Shown: one piece after another, positions 62,956 through 64,000 of the stretch
How positions within the stretch are numbered: position 1 is the first letter of the stretch
Layout of the letters: each line of letters opens with the position of its first letter
Assembly: GCA_003762615.1 (NCBI GenBank)
Contig: RIAZ01000008.1
Location: 101,547 to 165,546 of the forward strand
Direction: 5' to 3'
From: Muribaculaceae bacterium Isolate-037 (Harlan)
Lineage (GTDB): Bacteria; Bacteroidota; Bacteroidia; Bacteroidales; Muribaculaceae
DNA: 64,000 nt
Made by a program: the position numbers and the translations under genes
The notes under the pieces: generated by a model
What the model saw: the letters and a program-made list of their open reading frames with translations, nothing else
Told to the model about the DNA's origin: nothing
The model's database searches: none

Positions 62956-63190
62956 ATCTCCCTACCACTCCCCAATCCCAAATCATCCACACGGAAATAA
63001 AATCCCCGTCTCTTGGTGGTCTTTGCGGTTAAATTCACCACCGAGACCACAAAGGACTCGGAGCTATTGATATGCACGAAGGAATAAAAGAAAATAAAGA
63101 AATATTTTTATTATAAAATTGAATAATAATCTTTTAATTTAAAAATTTCTTTTATTTCTTTGAATTCTTCGTGCTAATCCCTTCATGTGA
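62956..63190. other. intergenic region with decayed repeat
   Basis: Bases 63011-63060 (TGGTGGTCTTTGCGGTTAAA and TTCACCACCGAGACCACAAA) form an inverted repeat that resembles a decayed copy of the GC-rich palindromic repeats. The rest to 63190 is AT-rich with no gene seen. The gap at 62515-62850 also holds no recognisable gene. Confidence 0.45.
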
Positions 63191-63457
63191 TTATCCGATG
63201 AAATGACGGAGTATAGATTCCCCGTTGGAGTATGGGTAGGGCAACAGGCATACGGCTACCACCAATCCGATGAACACTATTGCAATGATGGCTGTGCCCC
63301 ACCTCACCAGTGAGGGCGGTATCTCTCCGAGCAGTTCCCTCACCTTCTCCGAGCGAAGCTCTATGTTGTCATGGCTGTCCTTATCCCTCGTCACAACCGT
63401 CTTGTCTCTACTCTTCTCAGTTGCCATATCTTTCTTATTATAGGTATCTGTATTCAT
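63191..63457 (-). CDS. small HlyD-like single-pass membrane protein
   Basis: The 88-residue product has a charged N-terminus, the segment IELRSEKVRELLGEIPPSLV, one membrane helix (WGTAIIAIVFIGLVVAVCLL) and YPYSNGESILRHFIG at the end. The first parts look like the N-terminus of HlyD-type adaptors of Bacteroidales peptide exporters, but the periplasmic domains are absent. The start is one base after the stop of the ABC transporter gene (TGATATG), so the two are coupled. It may be a genuine small subunit or a truncated adaptor. Confidence 0.65.
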   Translation of the reverse strand: MNTDTYNKKDMATEKSRDKTVVTRDKDSHDNIELRSEKVRELLGEIPPSLVRWGTAIIAIVFIGLVVAVCLLPYPYSNGESILRHFIG

Positions 63458-63458
63458 A

Positions 63459-64000
63459 TCAGTTGCCTAATTCAAGCTGGTTCTTCACAAGATTGTAGTA
63501 TGTGCCTTTTAGGGCAATTAGGGAAGCGTGGTTTCCGGTCTCGACGACACGCCCGCCGTCAAGCACGATTATCCGGTCGGCATTCCTGACCGTGGAGAGA
63601 CGGTGCGCCACGACAACCACCGTGCGTCCCCTGTAGAATCCGTCAAGGTTCTCCACAATGGCACGTTCATTCTTAGCATCAAGAGCATTCGTCGCCTCAT
63701 CAAGGAATATGAAGTCCGGATTCCTGTAGACGGCACGCGCTATGAGTATACGCTGCTTCTGTCCCTGACTCAGACCCACACCATCACGTCCGATTTTCGT
63801 GTCATATTTCAGTGGAAGCGACATCACATAGTCATCTATACATGCTATGCGTGCCGCCTCTCGCAGACGTTCGGGATCAATCTCATTGTCATCCACGGCA
63901 ATGTTTCTCGCTATAGACTCGGAAAATATCACCCCGTCCTGCATCACCACTCCGCAGTGACGACGCCACCATTTGAGGTTGTACTCGTTTATATTGCGTC
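63459..64000 (-). CDS. peptide-exporter ABC transporter, ATPase domain (partial)
   Basis: Only the last 180 residues are inside the window; the frame stays open to the right edge. The visible part is the nucleotide-binding domain after Walker A: a Q-loop region CGVMQDGVIFSESIARNIAV, the signature LSQGQKQRILIARAVYRNPD, Walker B FIFLDEATNALDAKNE and the H-loop VVAHRLSTVRNADRI. The Q-loop wording is typical of peptidase-containing bacteriocin exporters (C39-ABC type) of Bacteroidetes. The peptidase and membrane domains would lie beyond the edge. It is followed at once by the small HlyD-like gene. Confidence 0.88.
   Translation of the reverse strand, partial: RNINEYNLKWWRRHCGVVMQDGVIFSESIARNIAVDDNEIDPERLREAARIACIDDYVMSLPLKYDTKIGRDGVGLSQGQKQRILIARAVYRNPDFIFLDEATNALDAKNERAIVENLDGFYRGRTVVVVAHRLSTVRNADRIIVLDGGRVVETGNHASLIALKGTYYNLVKNQLELGN

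Noticed and set aside
62547..63032. A 161-codon open frame on the plus strand.
   Set aside because: It runs through a consensus promoter, a hairpin terminator and AT-rich DNA, has no recognisable domain, and its composition is unlike a gene.

Overview
The window reads as chromosome of a member of the Bacteroidales, most likely a gut organism of the Muribaculaceae or a near relative. The phylum call rests on what is visible: many promoters have the Bacteroidetes form TTTG, 20 bases, TAnnTTTG; Shine-Dalgarno sequences are mostly weak; and several families typical of the group are present (SecA of about 1,150 residues, long-form IspG, DUF3256, DUF3467, a PorE-like type IX secretion protein). The family-level call is inference. 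There are no rRNA genes, no intact insertion sequences, no prophage and no CRISPR array. One tRNA gene, Gly(CCC), is present.

Layout. 1-2.7 kb: outer membrane factor and membrane fusion protein of an efflux pump, minus strand. 3.1-5.2 kb: an RloA/RloB (AbiL-like) pair of probable phage-defence type beside the tRNA-Gly gene. 5.7-7.2 kb: two overlapping GYF_2/DUF4190-like membrane proteins. 7.3-16.8 kb: a minus-strand run rRNA pseudouridine synthase, asnS, DUF4105, a phosphatase-fold pseudoenzyme, secA. 17-23.5 kb: adk, hpt, a secreted protein, an OmpA protein and a large surface lipoprotein. 23.6-25 kb: two arrays of a 75-85 bp palindromic repeat on either side of a GxxExxY (PD-(D/E)XK nuclease-fold) gene. 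25-28.2 kb: outer membrane barrel and PorE-like gene. 28.2-36.4 kb: DUF2461, gltX, DUF3256, DEAD-box helicase, C69 peptidase, HIT protein, greA. 36.7-39.5 kb: a family 2 glycoside hydrolase. 39.5-40.6 kb: a toxin-antitoxin pair flanked by a second variant of the same palindromic repeat. 40.7-48.4 kb: sufE, two POT peptide transporters, alcohol dehydrogenase plus acyl-CoA ligase, a lipoprotein. 48.4-59.4 kb: core enzymes (MBL hydrolase, RsmI-like and RsmF-like methyltransferases, LolD-like ATPase, DUF3467, cysS, ispG, PAP2, RluA family, DUF2851). 59.5-64 kb: rubrerythrin, recO, an AAA/DUF4143 ATPase behind a large inverted repeat, and the end of a peptide-exporter ABC gene with a small HlyD-like membrane protein.

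Three signals stand out. (1) A short transcription unit occurs three times (28946-29013 minus, about 59550-59620 plus, about 62891-62955 plus). Each copy has a -7 box, a conserved block of about 30 bases, and a hairpin whose sequence differs between copies but ends in a T-rich run; this looks like a small-RNA family. (2) The palindromic repeat arrays sit only around two accessory loci, the GxxExxY gene and the toxin-antitoxin pair, which suggests a repeat-plus-nuclease relationship. (3) The gene between secA and DUF4105 keeps the PafA alkaline phosphatase fold but has lost nearly all of the nucleophile and zinc-ligand positions.

Most genes are housekeeping or envelope functions. Envelope biogenesis (SecA, OmpA proteins, PorE-like protein, LolD, efflux parts) and translation or RNA modification (asnS, gltX, cysS, pseudouridine synthases, rRNA methyltransferases, helicase) dominate, with accessory genes placed in the repeat-rich gaps.
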